DNA from: Roseobacter sp. HKCCD6576-2 | GTDB taxonomy: Bacteria > Pseudomonadota > Alphaproteobacteria > Rhodobacterales > Rhodobacteraceae | NCBI RefSeq assembly: GCF_013179285.1 | Contig: NZ_WVNW01000001.1 | Span: 806,001 to 870,000 of the forward strand | DNA: 64,000 nt | Direction of reading: 5' to 3' | In this document: piece by piece, positions 48,121 to 57,840 of the stretch | Numbering within the stretch: the stretch's first letter is position 1 | Layout: the number at the start of each line of letters is the position of its first letter | Notes under the pieces: model-generated | What the model was told of the DNA's origin: nothing | Seen by the model: only the letters and a program-made list of their open reading frames with translations | The model's database searches: none | Translations under genes and position numbers: made by a program

Positions 48121-50088
48121 CTAGCCGTCGCCTGGGTTTTGCGTCGCGTTTTGCCGGGCGATCACGCCTTTGAGGGCCCCGGCGTCGCTGCGGGTGCGGC
48201 GCTTGCCGGTTTGCGGTGGCTCATCATGAGCCATCTCATCAAGCTGCGTGACCAGAGCGGTCTCCAGGTTGTTGTTCAGCTCGCGCGCGCGCTCCATATA
48301 CGCGTCGTTCTGCGTCACCGGCACGCCCGGCACCCAGACATCGGCGAGGCTGCGCAGGTTTTGCCGATCGTGACGGTAAAACGCGGTTTCCAACTCATGG
48401 GCCTCGTAATCGGTCATCCCCATATCTTCGAGCACGTAGCGCGCCGCGCGGAGTGAGCTGTCGAACATCTCGCGCACGATATGATCGGCCCCGGCATTGT
48501 AGAGCTCGTAGACATGCAACCGGTCATGCGCCCGCGCGGTGATCGCGATATCGGGGCGGAGCCGTCTGGCATAGCTCACCAGATTGACCGCCGCTTGTTT
48601 GTCATCCACAGCAACCACCAGAACGCTCGCGTCATCCAACCCCGCCGCATGCAGAAGCTCGGGCCGGGTCGGATCGCCAAAGAAGCCCCGGAACCCAAAT
48701 TTGCGCATCAGTTGGATCGTTGAGAGGTCACTGTCGAGTACGATGGTTTTGAAGCCGGAGGCCTGCACCATCCGGTTGACGACCTGCCCAAACCGGCCAA
48801 TTCCGGCGATGATCACCGGGGCCTTGGCATCGATCCGATCCGGCTCGGGGTTCTCGTCGTTTGCCTCGCCCATCCGGCGGCTGAGATAGTCGTAGAGGAT
48901 GAAGAAAAGCGGCGTCAGCAGCATGGAAAGTGCGACGACCAAAAGCAGCATTTCACCGATATGGATCGGCAACACCGTTTGCTGCAGTGAGAAAGAGATC
49001 AACACGAAGCCGAACTCGCCCGCTTGCGCCAGGCCGAGGGTAAAGAGCCAGAGGTTTCGCCCGCGCAACCGAAAGATCAGACCGATGCCATAAAGCAGAA
49101 CGCCTTTGACGGTCATGACTGCGAGCGTCAGCCCGACCACGACAAAGAAACTGTCCCAGAGGACCCGGAAATTGATACCTGCGCCGACGGTGATGAAGAA
49201 AAGCCCCAGAAGCAGCCCCTTGAAAGGCTCGATATCGGCTTCAAGCTCATGGCGGAATTCGGAGTTGGCCAGCACCACACCAGCAACGAATGCCCCAAGC
49301 GCTGGCGACAAGCCAACAAGGATCATCAGAAACGCGATGCCGACGACGATGACGAGCGCGACAGCGGTATACATTTCACGCAACCGCGCCATATGGATGA
49401 ACCGGAAAAGTGGGCGGCTTAGGAAATAGCCGCCGAGGATGACGGCCGCAACCGCGCCGAGGGTCACCAGGGTGACACCCCATCCCGGCAACCCCTCGAC
49501 AAGCGACATCGTGTGATGCGCGTCATCCTCGACCGCGCGTTGGATCGAGCCGTCTTCGCCGAAACTGACCAATCCGGGCACGGCCAGAAGCGGCAAAAGC
49601 GCCAGCATCGGGATCACGGCAATGTCTTGCGTCAGCAGCACCGAGAAGGCAGAGCGCCCGCCATTTGTCTGCATCAGCTTCTTTTCATTCAGCGTTTGCA
49701 GCACAATCGCGGTGGAGGAAAGCGCCAGGATCAAACCAATCGCCAAAGAGGTTTGCCAGGCAAAGCCCAACAGCGCCGCGCCACCTGCCAGTGCAGCCGT
49801 GCTTAGCACGATTTGCGCGCCGCCAAGGCCGACCAGCTTCTTGCGCATCTCCCAGAGGCCTTTGGGGTCTAGTTCCAAACCGATGAGAAACAGCATGAGG
49901 ACGACGCCGAATTCCGCGAAATGCTGCAAATCTTCCGTTTCGGCCCCGACCAGCCCCAGAACCGGGCCAATCATGATCCCCGCGAGGAGATAGCCAAGCA
50001 CCGACCCCATGCCGAACCGCACCGACAAAGGCACCGCGATCACCATCGCGGCGAGGTAGATGGTGGCTTGGAGCAGGAAATCTTCCAT
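48121..50088 (-). CDS. Kef-type (CPA2) monovalent cation:proton antiporter with RCK domain
   Basis: A 655-residue protein with an N-terminal twelve- or thirteen-segment Na+/H+-exchanger domain (about 1-390), carrying SSTAIVLQTLNEK and LLTQDIAVIPMLAL, and a cytoplasmic RCK_N domain (about 410-540, IAGIGRFGQVVNRMVQ) that binds NAD(H) or nucleotides. KefB/KefC members release K+ in response to glutathione adducts and electrophiles. The C-terminal tail of about 60 residues is charged. No KefF/KefG partner is adjacent. Confidence 0.92.
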   Translation of the reverse strand: MEDFLLQATIYLAAMVIAVPLSVRFGMGSVLGYLLAGIMIGPVLGLVGAETEDLQHFAEFGVVLMLFLIGLELDPKGLWEMRKKLVGLGGAQIVLSTAALAGGAALLGFAWQTSLAIGLILALSSTAIVLQTLNEKKLMQTNGGRSAFSVLLTQDIAVIPMLALLPLLAVPGLVSFGEDGSIQRAVEDDAHHTMSLVEGLPGWGVTLVTLGAVAAVILGGYFLSRPLFRFIHMARLREMYTAVALVIVVGIAFLMILVGLSPALGAFVAGVVLANSEFRHELEADIEPFKGLLLGLFFITVGAGINFRVLWDSFFVVVGLTLAVMTVKGVLLYGIGLIFRLRGRNLWLFTLGLAQAGEFGFVLISFSLQQTVLPIHIGEMLLLVVALSMLLTPLFFILYDYLSRRMGEANDENPEPDRIDAKAPVIIAGIGRFGQVVNRMVQASGFKTIVLDSDLSTIQLMRKFGFRGFFGDPTRPELLHAAGLDDASVLVVAVDDKQAAVNLVSYARRLRPDIAITARAHDRLHVYELYNAGADHIVREMFDSSLRAARYVLEDMGMTDYEAHELETAFYRHDRQNLRSLADVWVPGVPVTQNDAYMERARELNNNLETALVTQLDEMAHDEPPQTGKRRTRSDAGALKGVIARQNATQNPGDG

Positions 50089-50097
50089 ATAAACGTC

Positions 50098-50553
50098 CTA
50101 GATGGGCAATGGCGCGTCGGGCTTCATCTGATCCATAACGATCTGCGATTGCACCCGCGCGACGGAGGGGTGCGGCAAGAGTATCCCGTGGATGATCTCG
50201 TGCAAGGCTTGCAGATCGGCGCACCAAACGCGGAGCAGGTAATCGGCCTCACCTGTCAGCGTAAAGGCCGCTGTGATCGCTTCTTGCGCCCGGACGAGGC
50301 GGGCGAAACTGGCATCGGTGTCATCGCTATGGGCCGCCATCTGCACCTGCACGAAGGCTTGCACGCCCAAGCCGACACGCGCCGGATCGATAACGGCCCG
50401 GGCCCCGATCAGATAGCCTGCCGCTTCGAGGCGTTGCCGTCGGCGTCCGGCTTGGCTGGCCGAGAGGTTCAGCTTCTCGCCCAACTCCTGCGCGGTCAGG
50501 GTCGCGTTTTGTTGTAGCGCTTTGAGAAGGCGCCGGTCAGTGTCATCAAGCAT
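50098..50553 (-). CDS. Lrp/AsnC-family transcription regulator
   Basis: A 151-residue Lrp/AsnC regulator: N-terminal HTH (LDDTDRRLLKALQQNATLTAQELGEKLNLS, about residues 2-50) and a C-terminal RAM domain for amino-acid binding. It is divergent from hppD (144-base gap), so it probably senses an aromatic amino acid or related compound and controls tyrosine catabolism. Several inverted repeats in the gap could be its operators. It lies nine bases before the antiporter gene on the same strand and may be cotranscribed with it. Confidence 0.92.
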   Translation of the reverse strand: MLDDTDRRLLKALQQNATLTAQELGEKLNLSASQAGRRRQRLEAAGYLIGARAVIDPARVGLGVQAFVQVQMAAHSDDTDASFARLVRAQEAITAAFTLTGEADYLLRVWCADLQALHEIIHGILLPHPSVARVQSQIVMDQMKPDAPLPI

Positions 50554-50587
50554 GCGGGGCTGTCGCGTGAATTATGGCTTTGGTGCG

Positions 50588-50656
50588 TATATCTTGCGAG
50601 TATATATGGATAAGTCCAGTAGAATGCGCGGAATTCGCACCAGGAATGCTGTATTC
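50588..50656. promoter_or_regulatory. Candidate Lrp/AsnC operators between the regulator and hppD
   Basis: Three imperfect dyads are seen: TATAT-N9-ATATA (50588-50606), GAAT-N7-ATTC (50622-50636) and GAAT-N5-ATTC (50644-50656). The centres of the last two are about 21 bases apart, two DNA turns, as expected for an octameric or stacked Lrp-type protein. Operator role is inferred. Confidence 0.45.
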
Positions 50657-50697
50657 TGCGCATAGCGAACAGATTCCCTTTCGAAGGAGGAAACCAA

Positions 50698-51795
50698 ATG
50701 GGCCCGTTCCCCCATGACGCCCCCCGTGCCACCATCAGTGACGAAAACCCCGCAGGAACCGACGGGTTCGAGTTTGTCGAATTCGCGCATCCCGAGCCGC
50801 AAGAGCTCCGCGACCTCTTCGCCAAGATGGGTTATGTGCATACAGCCAATCACAAGACCAAAGCCATTGAGCTTTGGCAGCAGGGCGACATCACCTATGT
50901 GCTGAATGCCGAACCGGGCAGTTTTGCCAGTCGGTTCGTGGAAGAGCATGGGCCCTGCGCGCCATCGATGGCCTGGCGCGTCGTGGATGCCGAGCACGCG
51001 CTGAAACATGCGCTGTCGAAAGGGGCCGAGGAATATACCGGCGCTGACAAAACCATGGATGTGCCCGCGATCATCGGCATCGGTGGCAGTCTGATTTATC
51101 TGATCGACCAGTATTACGATGCGAACCCCTATAACGAGGAGTTCGATTGGGTTGCTGATGCGCATCCCCAGGGCGTTGGGTTCTTTTATCTCGATCACCT
51201 CACCCACAATGTCCACAAGGGCTATATGGATATCTGGTTCGACTTCTATGGTCGAATCTTCAACTTCAAGGAAATCCGCTTCTTCGATATCGAAGGCAAG
51301 TTCACCGGTCTCTTGAGCCGTGCGCTCACCTCGCCTTGCGGTCGCATCCGGATCCCGATCAACGAGGACCGGGGCGAGAAGGGTCAGATCGTCGAATATC
51401 TGAAACGCTATAACGGCGAAGGTATCCAGCATATCGCGGTTGGGTCCAACGACATCTACGCCTCGACCGACCAGATCGCTGAGCGTGGCATCAAGTTCAT
51501 GCCCGCCCCGCCGGACACCTATTACGACCTGAGCCATGAGCGCGTGCAAGGTCATGAAGAACCGCTCGATCATATGCGCAAACATGGCATTCTGATCGAC
51601 GGCGAAGGCGTGGTTGATGGCGGGGAAACCCGCATCCTGCTGCAGATTTTCTCGAAAACCGTGATCGGCCCGATCTTCTTTGAGTTCATTCAACGCAAAG
51701 GCGATGACGGGTTTGGCGAAGGCAATTTCAAAGCCCTCTTCGAGAGCATCGAGGCCGACCAAATCGCGCGCGGCGTGCTTGACGAGGCGTCCTAA
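50698..51795 (+). CDS. hppD: 4-hydroxyphenylpyruvate dioxygenase
   Basis: A 365-residue non-haem iron enzyme forming homogentisate from 4-hydroxyphenylpyruvate in tyrosine breakdown. The Fe(II) ligands are visible as His in LDHLTHNVH (residue 167), His in IQHIAVG (245) and Glu in FFEFIQR (about 329). Both vicinal-oxygen-chelate halves are complete. GAAGGAGGAAACC gives a strong ribosome-binding site. Homogentisate dioxygenase is not in the window. Confidence 0.97.
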   Translation: MGPFPHDAPRATISDENPAGTDGFEFVEFAHPEPQELRDLFAKMGYVHTANHKTKAIELWQQGDITYVLNAEPGSFASRFVEEHGPCAPSMAWRVVDAEHALKHALSKGAEEYTGADKTMDVPAIIGIGGSLIYLIDQYYDANPYNEEFDWVADAHPQGVGFFYLDHLTHNVHKGYMDIWFDFYGRIFNFKEIRFFDIEGKFTGLLSRALTSPCGRIRIPINEDRGEKGQIVEYLKRYNGEGIQHIAVGSNDIYASTDQIAERGIKFMPAPPDTYYDLSHERVQGHEEPLDHMRKHGILIDGEGVVDGGETRILLQIFSKTVIGPIFFEFIQRKGDDGFGEGNFKALFESIEADQIARGVLDEAS

Positions 51796-51941
51796 CCCCG
51801 CACGCCCTTCTCCAAAGGGGCGGATCTGACGCATGATCTGCCCCTTCTCTGCTTCACAAATATCCCCGCCGGAGGCATCCGCGCCTTGCCAAAGCAGGCG
51901 CGTTCGGCAATCTGGGCGCTCTGATGACCAGGAGTGCGCTT

Positions 51942-52550
51942 ATGGATGATGTCACCGGCCGCCATAATGAAAAGATGCGCAAGCTGAAGAAAGCGCGGGA
52001 TCGTCTGATGGCGACGAAGACCGAGAAAAAAGGTCTGATTGTCGTGCATACCGGCAATGGCAAGGGCAAATCCTCTTCCGGCTTTGGGATGATCATGCGC
52101 TGTATCGGCCACGGCATCCCGTGTGCCGTGGTGCAGTTCATCAAAGGCACCTGGACGACCGGCGAGAAAGAGCTGCTGCGCAACCGCTTTGCCGGAGAAT
52201 GCAAGTTTGTCGTCTCTGGCGAGGGCTTCACCTGGGAAACGCAAGACCGGGAGGCGGATGTGGCGGCCGCCGAAGCCGGGTGGGAACAGGCGAAGGCGTT
52301 GATCCTCGATCCTGAGATTCAATTTGTGCTGCTCGACGAGATCAATATCGCACTCCGCTACGACTACTTGGATATCGACGCGGTGGTCGATTTCCTGCTG
52401 CACGAAAAGCCCGAGATGACCCATGTGGTGCTGACCGGGCGCAACGCCAAGCCGGAGCTGATCGAGATTGCCGATCTGGTAACCGAGATGACGCTGGTCA
52501 AACACCCGTTCAAAGATGGGATCGTCGCACAAAAGGGCGTGGAGTTCTAA
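51942..52550 (+). CDS. cobO: Cob(I)yrinic acid a,c-diamide adenosyltransferase
   Basis: A 202-residue CobA/CobO/BtuR-type P-loop adenosyltransferase that attaches the 5'-deoxyadenosyl group to cobalt. The P-loop is HTGNGKGKSSSG (about 36-47), followed by VVQFIKGTW and the LLDEINIALRYDYLD segment. AGGAG seven bases before ATG 51942 decides the start over an ATG six codons upstream. It is separated from the cobS/cobT pair by about 4 kb, and supplies cofactor for the methylmalonyl-CoA mutase. Confidence 0.96.
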   Translation: MDDVTGRHNEKMRKLKKARDRLMATKTEKKGLIVVHTGNGKGKSSSGFGMIMRCIGHGIPCAVVQFIKGTWTTGEKELLRNRFAGECKFVVSGEGFTWETQDREADVAAAEAGWEQAKALILDPEIQFVLLDEINIALRYDYLDIDAVVDFLLHEKPEMTHVVLTGRNAKPELIEIADLVTEMTLVKHPFKDGIVAQKGVEF

Positions 52551-52614
52551 ACCAGACGCTTGCAAAAGCGCCGAACCTTGGGTCATCGGCGCGGAAACCC
52601 CGGGAGATCGTCAG

Positions 52615-53301
52615 ATGAAGCGCTCAGAGATCAACGACATCATGGCCGAGGCGGATGCGTTTATCCGCTCTTTCGGCTTTGTTCTGCCGCCATTCGCCTA
52701 TTGGACGCCGGATGAGATGAAGGCCAGGCGCGCCGAGATCGATGGGATTGTCTCTGGAGGCATGGGCTGGGACGTGACCGATTATGGGCAAGGGAAATTC
52801 GATGAGCTCGGGCTTTTCCTATTCACCCTGCGCAATGGCCGCCTCTCCGATCTGCAAGCGGGCGGCGGCATGTGCTATGCCGAGAAACTGTTGATTTCAA
52901 AGAAAGACCAGATCAGCCCGATGCATCGGCATTATCTGAAAGCCGAAGATATCATCAATCGCGGCGGGGCCACGATGGCGATTGAGCTCTACGGGTCCGC
53001 CGAGGATGGTTCTTTCGACGAAACCGCTGGCGGCACCGTGCTCTGCGACGGGATCGCGCGGGCGTTCAAGCCCGGCGAGGTGCTGCTTTTTCAACCCGGT
53101 GAAAGCGTGACGCTGATGCCGGGTGATTGGCATGCGTTTTGGGGCGAAGGTGGCGATGTGTTGATCGGTGAGGTTTCAACGGTGAATGATGACGAGACGG
53201 ACAATTGGTTCCGCGCGCCGATTGGGCGTTTTGCAGAGATCGACGAAGATGTCGCGCCGACGCATCTTCTGGTCTCAGACTACAAAACTTGGCTCAGCTG
53301 A
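52615..53301 (+). CDS. D-lyxose isomerase-like cupin protein
   Basis: A 228-residue cupin of the D-lyxose ketol-isomerase family, which interconverts aldose and ketose sugars such as D-lyxose and D-xylulose or D-mannose and D-fructose. Metal-binding features are MHRHYLKAEDI (about 103-113) and GDWHAFWGEG near 172. Length is normal. The 3' end overlaps the convergent bestrophin gene by 8 bases. No sugar kinase or transporter is adjacent, so the physiological sugar is unknown. Confidence 0.88.
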   Translation: MKRSEINDIMAEADAFIRSFGFVLPPFAYWTPDEMKARRAEIDGIVSGGMGWDVTDYGQGKFDELGLFLFTLRNGRLSDLQAGGGMCYAEKLLISKKDQISPMHRHYLKAEDIINRGGATMAIELYGSAEDGSFDETAGGTVLCDGIARAFKPGEVLLFQPGESVTLMPGDWHAFWGEGGDVLIGEVSTVNDDETDNWFRAPIGRFAEIDEDVAPTHLLVSDYKTWLS

Positions 53302-54190
53302 GATGATAGTCCTTTGGCAGCAGCGGCTCGGGCACCTCTAGGCCAAGCCGTGGCGCGAGGCTGATCTCGACCACCCGGCACATCGCATCCAGCGGCAATC
53401 CGTTCACGCTGGTCCCGAAGGGTTCTGCCAGTTCTTCGGTCACTTCCGCCAATCCCAGAAACACATAGGCCACGACGGCGACGAAGAGCGGGGTCAGCCA
53501 GCCCGCCTGTTCCACAAGGCCGAGCGGCAAGAGCAGGCAATAGAGATAGGTCGTCCGGAAGATCAGCAGCGAATAGACATAGGGCAGAGGCGTCGTGGCG
53601 ATCCGCTCGCAGCCGGCCTGCGCCAAGGTGATTGCGCCAAGCCGTTCGGTCAGCGCTTTGGCCCCAAACCCGTCGATCTCGCCCGCCTGATGCGCCGCCG
53701 AAACCTCGTCGGCCAGTTGGTTTAGCGCGCCACAGGGCGGATGGGGCGTTGCACTGAAATCCTCCCCCGTCAGCGTCTTCGCGGCGGCGTCGTTGGGCAG
53801 TTGACGCAGATTGGCGCGGTGAAGATGCAGAAAGGCCAGGGCAAGCCGGAGCACCTGTTTTTGTCGGTCCGGCTCGCTGATGAAGATGTCGGTTTCTCGG
53901 CCGAGCGCGCGCAGATCGGCGATCAACTGGCCCCAGAGCCGCCGCCCCTCCCACCACCGGTCGTAGGCGGCGTTGTTGCGAAACCCCAGAAACATCGAGA
54001 GCGCGACACCGAACACCGCGAAGGGTGCGGCGCTTGGATGCGCGAGCGGCAAAAGCCCGTTCTGGTCAACAAAGGTCACGCCCGCCGCAAGTGCGGTCAG
54101 GATCACGATCCGCGGGGCAATGCGTGGCAAAACCGAACCTTTGACGGCGAAGAGCAGTTGCAACAGGGTCGGCTTGTCGCGGACGATCAT
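53294..54190 (-). CDS. Bestrophin-family ion channel (YneE-like)
   Basis: A 298-residue membrane protein of the bacterial bestrophin family, which forms pentameric ion channels. Hallmarks are FAVFGVALSMFLGFRNNAAYDRWWEGRRLWG (about residues 57-87) with the conserved RWWEGR, and the late EELAEPFG segment. Four hydrophobic stretches are visible. It starts 2 bases after the purD stop in the same direction, so the two are probably cotranscribed. Confidence 0.9.
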   Translation of the reverse strand: MIVRDKPTLLQLLFAVKGSVLPRIAPRIVILTALAAGVTFVDQNGLLPLAHPSAAPFAVFGVALSMFLGFRNNAAYDRWWEGRRLWGQLIADLRALGRETDIFISEPDRQKQVLRLALAFLHLHRANLRQLPNDAAAKTLTGEDFSATPHPPCGALNQLADEVSAAHQAGEIDGFGAKALTERLGAITLAQAGCERIATTPLPYVYSLLIFRTTYLYCLLLPLGLVEQAGWLTPLFVAVVAYVFLGLAEVTEELAEPFGTSVNGLPLDAMCRVVEISLAPRLGLEVPEPLLPKDYHLS

Positions 54191-54192
54191 GG

Positions 54193-55455
54193 TTAAAGCG
54201 CCCGCCAGCCGATGTCTGAGCGGGCGAACCCGTCGGGCCAGTCGATTTTGTCCACCATGTCATAGGCTTTGTCGCGCGCCTCTTGAAGCGTCGCGCCGCG
54301 TGTGGTGACGTTCAATACCCGACCGCCAGCGGCGCGAAACTGCCCCTCGGCCCGGGTTGTGCCCGCATGAAAGACCATCTGAAAGCTATCCTCGGGCAAT
54401 CCTTCCAGCCCTTTGATCACGCTGCCTTTTTCATAGGCGCCCGGATAACCTTTCGCGGCCATCACCACGGTCATCGCGTGGTCATCGGCCCAGTTCACCT
54501 GCATCTCGGCCAGCCGATCTTCGGCACAGGCGAGCATCAAATCCAAGGCCTGCGCTCCAAGCCGCATCATCAGAACCTGACATTCGGGGTCACCAAACCG
54601 GACGTTGTATTCGACGAGCCGGGGCTGCCCGTCTTTGATCATGAAACCCGCATAAAGCACGCCGCGATAGGGTGTGCCGCGTTTGGCCATCTCATCAATC
54701 GTTGGCTGGATAATCTCGGCCATTGCTTTGGCGGCGACGGCCTCGGTCAGAACCGGCGCGGGCGAATAGGCCCCCATGCCGCCGGTATTCGGCCCTTTAT
54801 CCCCGTCATAGGCGCGTTTATGGTCCTGCGCTGTGCCAATTGGCAGGGCGGTTTTGCCATCGGAGAGGACAAAGAAACTCGCCTCCTCGCCCTCCATGAA
54901 TTCTTCGATCACCACTTCGGCACCTGCGCCGCCAAAGGCGCCGCCGAACATGTCGTCAATCGCGGCCAAGGCTGTCGCCTCGTCCATCGCCACGATCACG
55001 CCTTTGCCCGCGGCCAGCCCATCCGCCTTGACCACAATCGGAGCGCCCTGGTCCCGGATATAGGCCTTGGCAGCTTCGGCTTCGGTGAAATGCGCATAAG
55101 CCGCGGTCGGGGCATTTGCGGCATCACAAATCTCTTTCGTGAAGGCTTTCGAGGCCTCAAGTTGCGCCGCGGCTTGTGACGGACCGAAGGTCAAGATGCC
55201 AGCATCGCCAAGGGCATCCGCCACCCCGGCAGCCAGCGGTGCCTCTGGCCCGACGATCACAAAATCAATCGCCTCTTCACAGGCGAAATCGGTGACAAGC
55301 GCCGGATTTTCGACATCCAAATCCGCGCATTGTGCAATTTGGGCGATACCCGCATTGCCGGGCGCGACGATCAGCTTGTCGCATTTCGGGTTTTGCAACA
55401 CGGCCCATGCCAAAGCATGTTCGCGCCCGCCGCCGCCGAGGATCAGGATGTTCAT
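54193..55455 (-). CDS. purD: Phosphoribosylamine--glycine ligase
   Basis: A 420-residue ATP-grasp enzyme catalysing the second step of purine synthesis. The start MNILILGGGGREHALAWA is the family N-terminus, so ATG 55455 is chosen over the longer open frame. GKGVIVAMD, GDKGPNTGGMGAYSPAP and RFGDPECQVLMMRL mark the ATP-grasp and metal sites. It is divergent from xseA with 80 bases between. Confidence 0.97.
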   Translation of the reverse strand: MNILILGGGGREHALAWAVLQNPKCDKLIVAPGNAGIAQIAQCADLDVENPALVTDFACEEAIDFVIVGPEAPLAAGVADALGDAGILTFGPSQAAAQLEASKAFTKEICDAANAPTAAYAHFTEAEAAKAYIRDQGAPIVVKADGLAAGKGVIVAMDEATALAAIDDMFGGAFGGAGAEVVIEEFMEGEEASFFVLSDGKTALPIGTAQDHKRAYDGDKGPNTGGMGAYSPAPVLTEAVAAKAMAEIIQPTIDEMAKRGTPYRGVLYAGFMIKDGQPRLVEYNVRFGDPECQVLMMRLGAQALDLMLACAEDRLAEMQVNWADDHAMTVVMAAKGYPGAYEKGSVIKGLEGLPEDSFQMVFHAGTTRAEGQFRAAGGRVLNVTTRGATLQEARDKAYDMVDKIDWPDGFARSDIGWRAL

Positions 55456-55535
55456 GGGCACGCCTCCTTGGCCTTTGATTGCGGGCGTTCTAAGCTGCGC
55501 GCGAGGCCAAGACAAGCAATGGGGGCAGGGGCAAG

Positions 55536-57113
55536 ATGTCCGATTTGATCGACGACGATGAAACCCCGGGCAATGCGCCGGAGTTCAGCGTCTCGGAAAT
55601 CTCCGGCGCAGTGAAACGCACCGTCGAGGGCGCGTTTTCCCATGTGCGTGTGCGGGGCGAGGTCGGGCGACTGTCGCGGCCGCGCTCAGGTCACATCTAT
55701 CTGGATTTGAAAGATGATCGCAGCGTCCTGGCGGGCGTGATCTGGAAAGGGATTTCTGCGCGGCTGGCACATCAGCCGGAAGAAGGCATGGAAGTGGTCG
55801 CCACCGGGCGGATCACCACCTTTCCGGGGCAGTCGAAATACCAATTGGTGATTGAGGATATTCGCCCTGCGGGCGTGGGCGCGTTGATGGCGATGCTCGA
55901 AAAACGGCGCGCGGCCCTGGCGGCTGAGGGGCTGTTTGACGAGGCGCGCAAGCAGCCGTTGCCGTATCTGCCGGAGGTCATCGGTGTTGTGACCTCGCCA
56001 TCGGGTGCAGTTATCCGGGATATCCTGCATCGTCTGCGGGACCGGTTTCCGCGCAAAGTTCTGATCTGGCCCGTGGCGGTACAGGGGGAGCGCTGTGCAC
56101 CGGAAGTGTCCAATGCGATCAAGGGCTTCAACGCGATGACGCCAGGCGGCGCGCTGCCCCGCCCGGATTTGTTGATCGTCGCGCGTGGCGGCGGGTCACT
56201 TGAAGATCTCTGGGGGTTCAACGAAGAGGCTGTGGTCCGCGCGGCGGCGGGAAGTGACATCCCGCTGATCTCGGCGGTGGGCCATGAAACCGATACGACT
56301 CTGATCGATTTCGCATCCGACAAACGTGCACCGACGCCGACGGCGGCGGCGGAGATGGCGGTACCGGTGCGACTGGAGTTGCTGGCTTGGGTCGAGGGGC
56401 AGGGCGGACGGTTGTCGCGCGGCGTGGCGCAGGCGGTCTCGCTTCGAAAACAACGGCTTGGCGATTTGGGGCGCGGTTTGCCGCGGCTTGATGCGCTGCT
56501 CGAAACGCCGCGGCAGCGGCTGGATCGGGCGGTGGTGCAGCTTGGTCCGGCGCTGAGGGCCGCGACCCAAGACCGGCGCAATCTGGCGGATCGGTTGTCA
56601 GGGCGACTGACACCCGCCTTGGAAAAAGCGTTGAATGCCAAGCGGATAGAAGCGGGCCGGGTCGGGGCTGGGCTGGTGCCTGGTCGGCTGGCATCCGGGC
56701 TGCGAACAAGGCGGGAAACGCTGTCTAGTCAGGCAAGGCGGTTGCGGCCGAGGCGTTTGACGGATCGTTTGGAGGCGGCGCGGGCGCGATTTGCGGAGGT
56801 GGATCAACGGTTTACGCGGGTGGCGGTGGCATCGGTCGCGGCGCGGCGAGAGCGGGTGGAGGCCTTGGAGCGGCTGCGCCAGACACTTGGCTACACCGAG
56901 ACACTCCGTCGAGGCTATGCCGTTGTTCGGGAAGGCGAAACTCTGGTCACAACCCAGGCAGCCGCAGCCAAGGCGGCGCATTTGGAGATCGAGTTCGCGG
57001 ATGGCCGATTGGGGGCAATCCCCGGCGGCGGTGTGGCGCGAAAGCCGGCTGGCAAGTCGCCCCGTGGGTCAGCGCCGAAGCCGAGCCAAGGCAGCTTGTT
57101 CGACGAAGAATAG
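55536..57113 (+). CDS. xseA: Exodeoxyribonuclease VII large subunit
   Basis: A 525-residue XseA with an N-terminal OB-fold (about residues 18-115, VSEISGAVKRTVEGAF and GHIYLDLKDD) and a catalytic domain (EVIGVVTSPSGAVIRDI, RGGGSLEDLWGFNEE and SAVGHETDTTLIDF), followed by a long helical region and a basic tail with FDEE at the end. With XseB it degrades single-stranded DNA in repair; xseB is not in the window. GGCAAGATG-type context; start is ATG 55536. Confidence 0.96.
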   Translation: MSDLIDDDETPGNAPEFSVSEISGAVKRTVEGAFSHVRVRGEVGRLSRPRSGHIYLDLKDDRSVLAGVIWKGISARLAHQPEEGMEVVATGRITTFPGQSKYQLVIEDIRPAGVGALMAMLEKRRAALAAEGLFDEARKQPLPYLPEVIGVVTSPSGAVIRDILHRLRDRFPRKVLIWPVAVQGERCAPEVSNAIKGFNAMTPGGALPRPDLLIVARGGGSLEDLWGFNEEAVVRAAAGSDIPLISAVGHETDTTLIDFASDKRAPTPTAAAEMAVPVRLELLAWVEGQGGRLSRGVAQAVSLRKQRLGDLGRGLPRLDALLETPRQRLDRAVVQLGPALRAATQDRRNLADRLSGRLTPALEKALNAKRIEAGRVGAGLVPGRLASGLRTRRETLSSQARRLRPRRLTDRLEAARARFAEVDQRFTRVAVASVAARRERVEALERLRQTLGYTETLRRGYAVVREGETLVTTQAAAAKAAHLEIEFADGRLGAIPGGGVARKPAGKSPRGSAPKPSQGSLFDEE

Positions 57114-57165
57114 GTTACAAAAAATTGGCCAGGGCGTGAATTTCCCAACCCTATCGGCCGATTTC

Positions 57166-57840
57166 TTAACCTTCTCGTAACCTCATCGCGCGGTTGAGAT
57201 GCAACATCCGCCAGAGCGTCGGCACGGCTGGCAGAACGAAAAGCAGCAGGCCCAGAAGCATGTAGCTCAACAGCATCGCGGGGATCCATGCGAGGGCGCA
57301 AATCAGGCCGGTGACGGCGACGACCCGGTCGGCCGTGACCTGCGGCAAAGCCGGCGACAGCGACAGTTGCAACAGCGCACCGCCGGGCAGGGGTCGCATC
57401 GGGATCAGGCTGAGCGCCGCGAGATAGAGATTGACCATGGCGAAGGCGTTGAGAGCCCAGGCCAACCCGCCCTGTGGTAATACCGAGACGATGAGCGTCA
57501 TGACCGCCCAGAGTGTCAGGTTCGTGAGAGGGCCCATCGCCAAAATCGTCATTTGAACCGATGGTTGCGTGGGCTCGGCGTCGCAGGTGCTGATCCCGCC
57601 AGAGAGAGTGATCTGCCGCACGGGAACACCGTACAATCGCGCGGCCAATGCTTGGCCCAATCCATGTAGATAGAGCGCGAGGAAGAGCAGGAGGAGAACC
57701 ACCATCTCGGCCAGAACATCCGCCACTGTGCCGTTGAAATGCACCAGAAACGCGGCCAGAAACAGGATGCTCAATTTGATCTGAACCGGCCACCCGCCGA
57801 TGCCGAGTAGACGAAATAGGATTGGGTCTTTCAGAGTCAT
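57166..57840 (-). CDS. M50 site-2-protease-like membrane protein without metal ligands
   Basis: A 224-residue polytopic protein aligned end to end with the M50 peptidase encoded at 58100. Residues 59-63 are HGLGQ where an active protease has HExxH, and the third ligand Asp is replaced by Pro152 in RPLPGG. The flanking sequence (GVPVRQITLSGG, TILAMGPLTNL) keeps the family pattern, so the fold is retained but zinc binding is lost. It is a likely pseudoprotease. It is divergent from its active-looking paralogue across 259 bases that show no other feature. Confidence 0.82.
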   Translation of the reverse strand: MTLKDPILFRLLGIGGWPVQIKLSILFLAAFLVHFNGTVADVLAEMVVLLLLFLALYLHGLGQALAARLYGVPVRQITLSGGISTCDAEPTQPSVQMTILAMGPLTNLTLWAVMTLIVSVLPQGGLAWALNAFAMVNLYLAALSLIPMRPLPGGALLQLSLSPALPQVTADRVVAVTGLICALAWIPAMLLSYMLLGLLLFVLPAVPTLWRMLHLNRAMRLREG

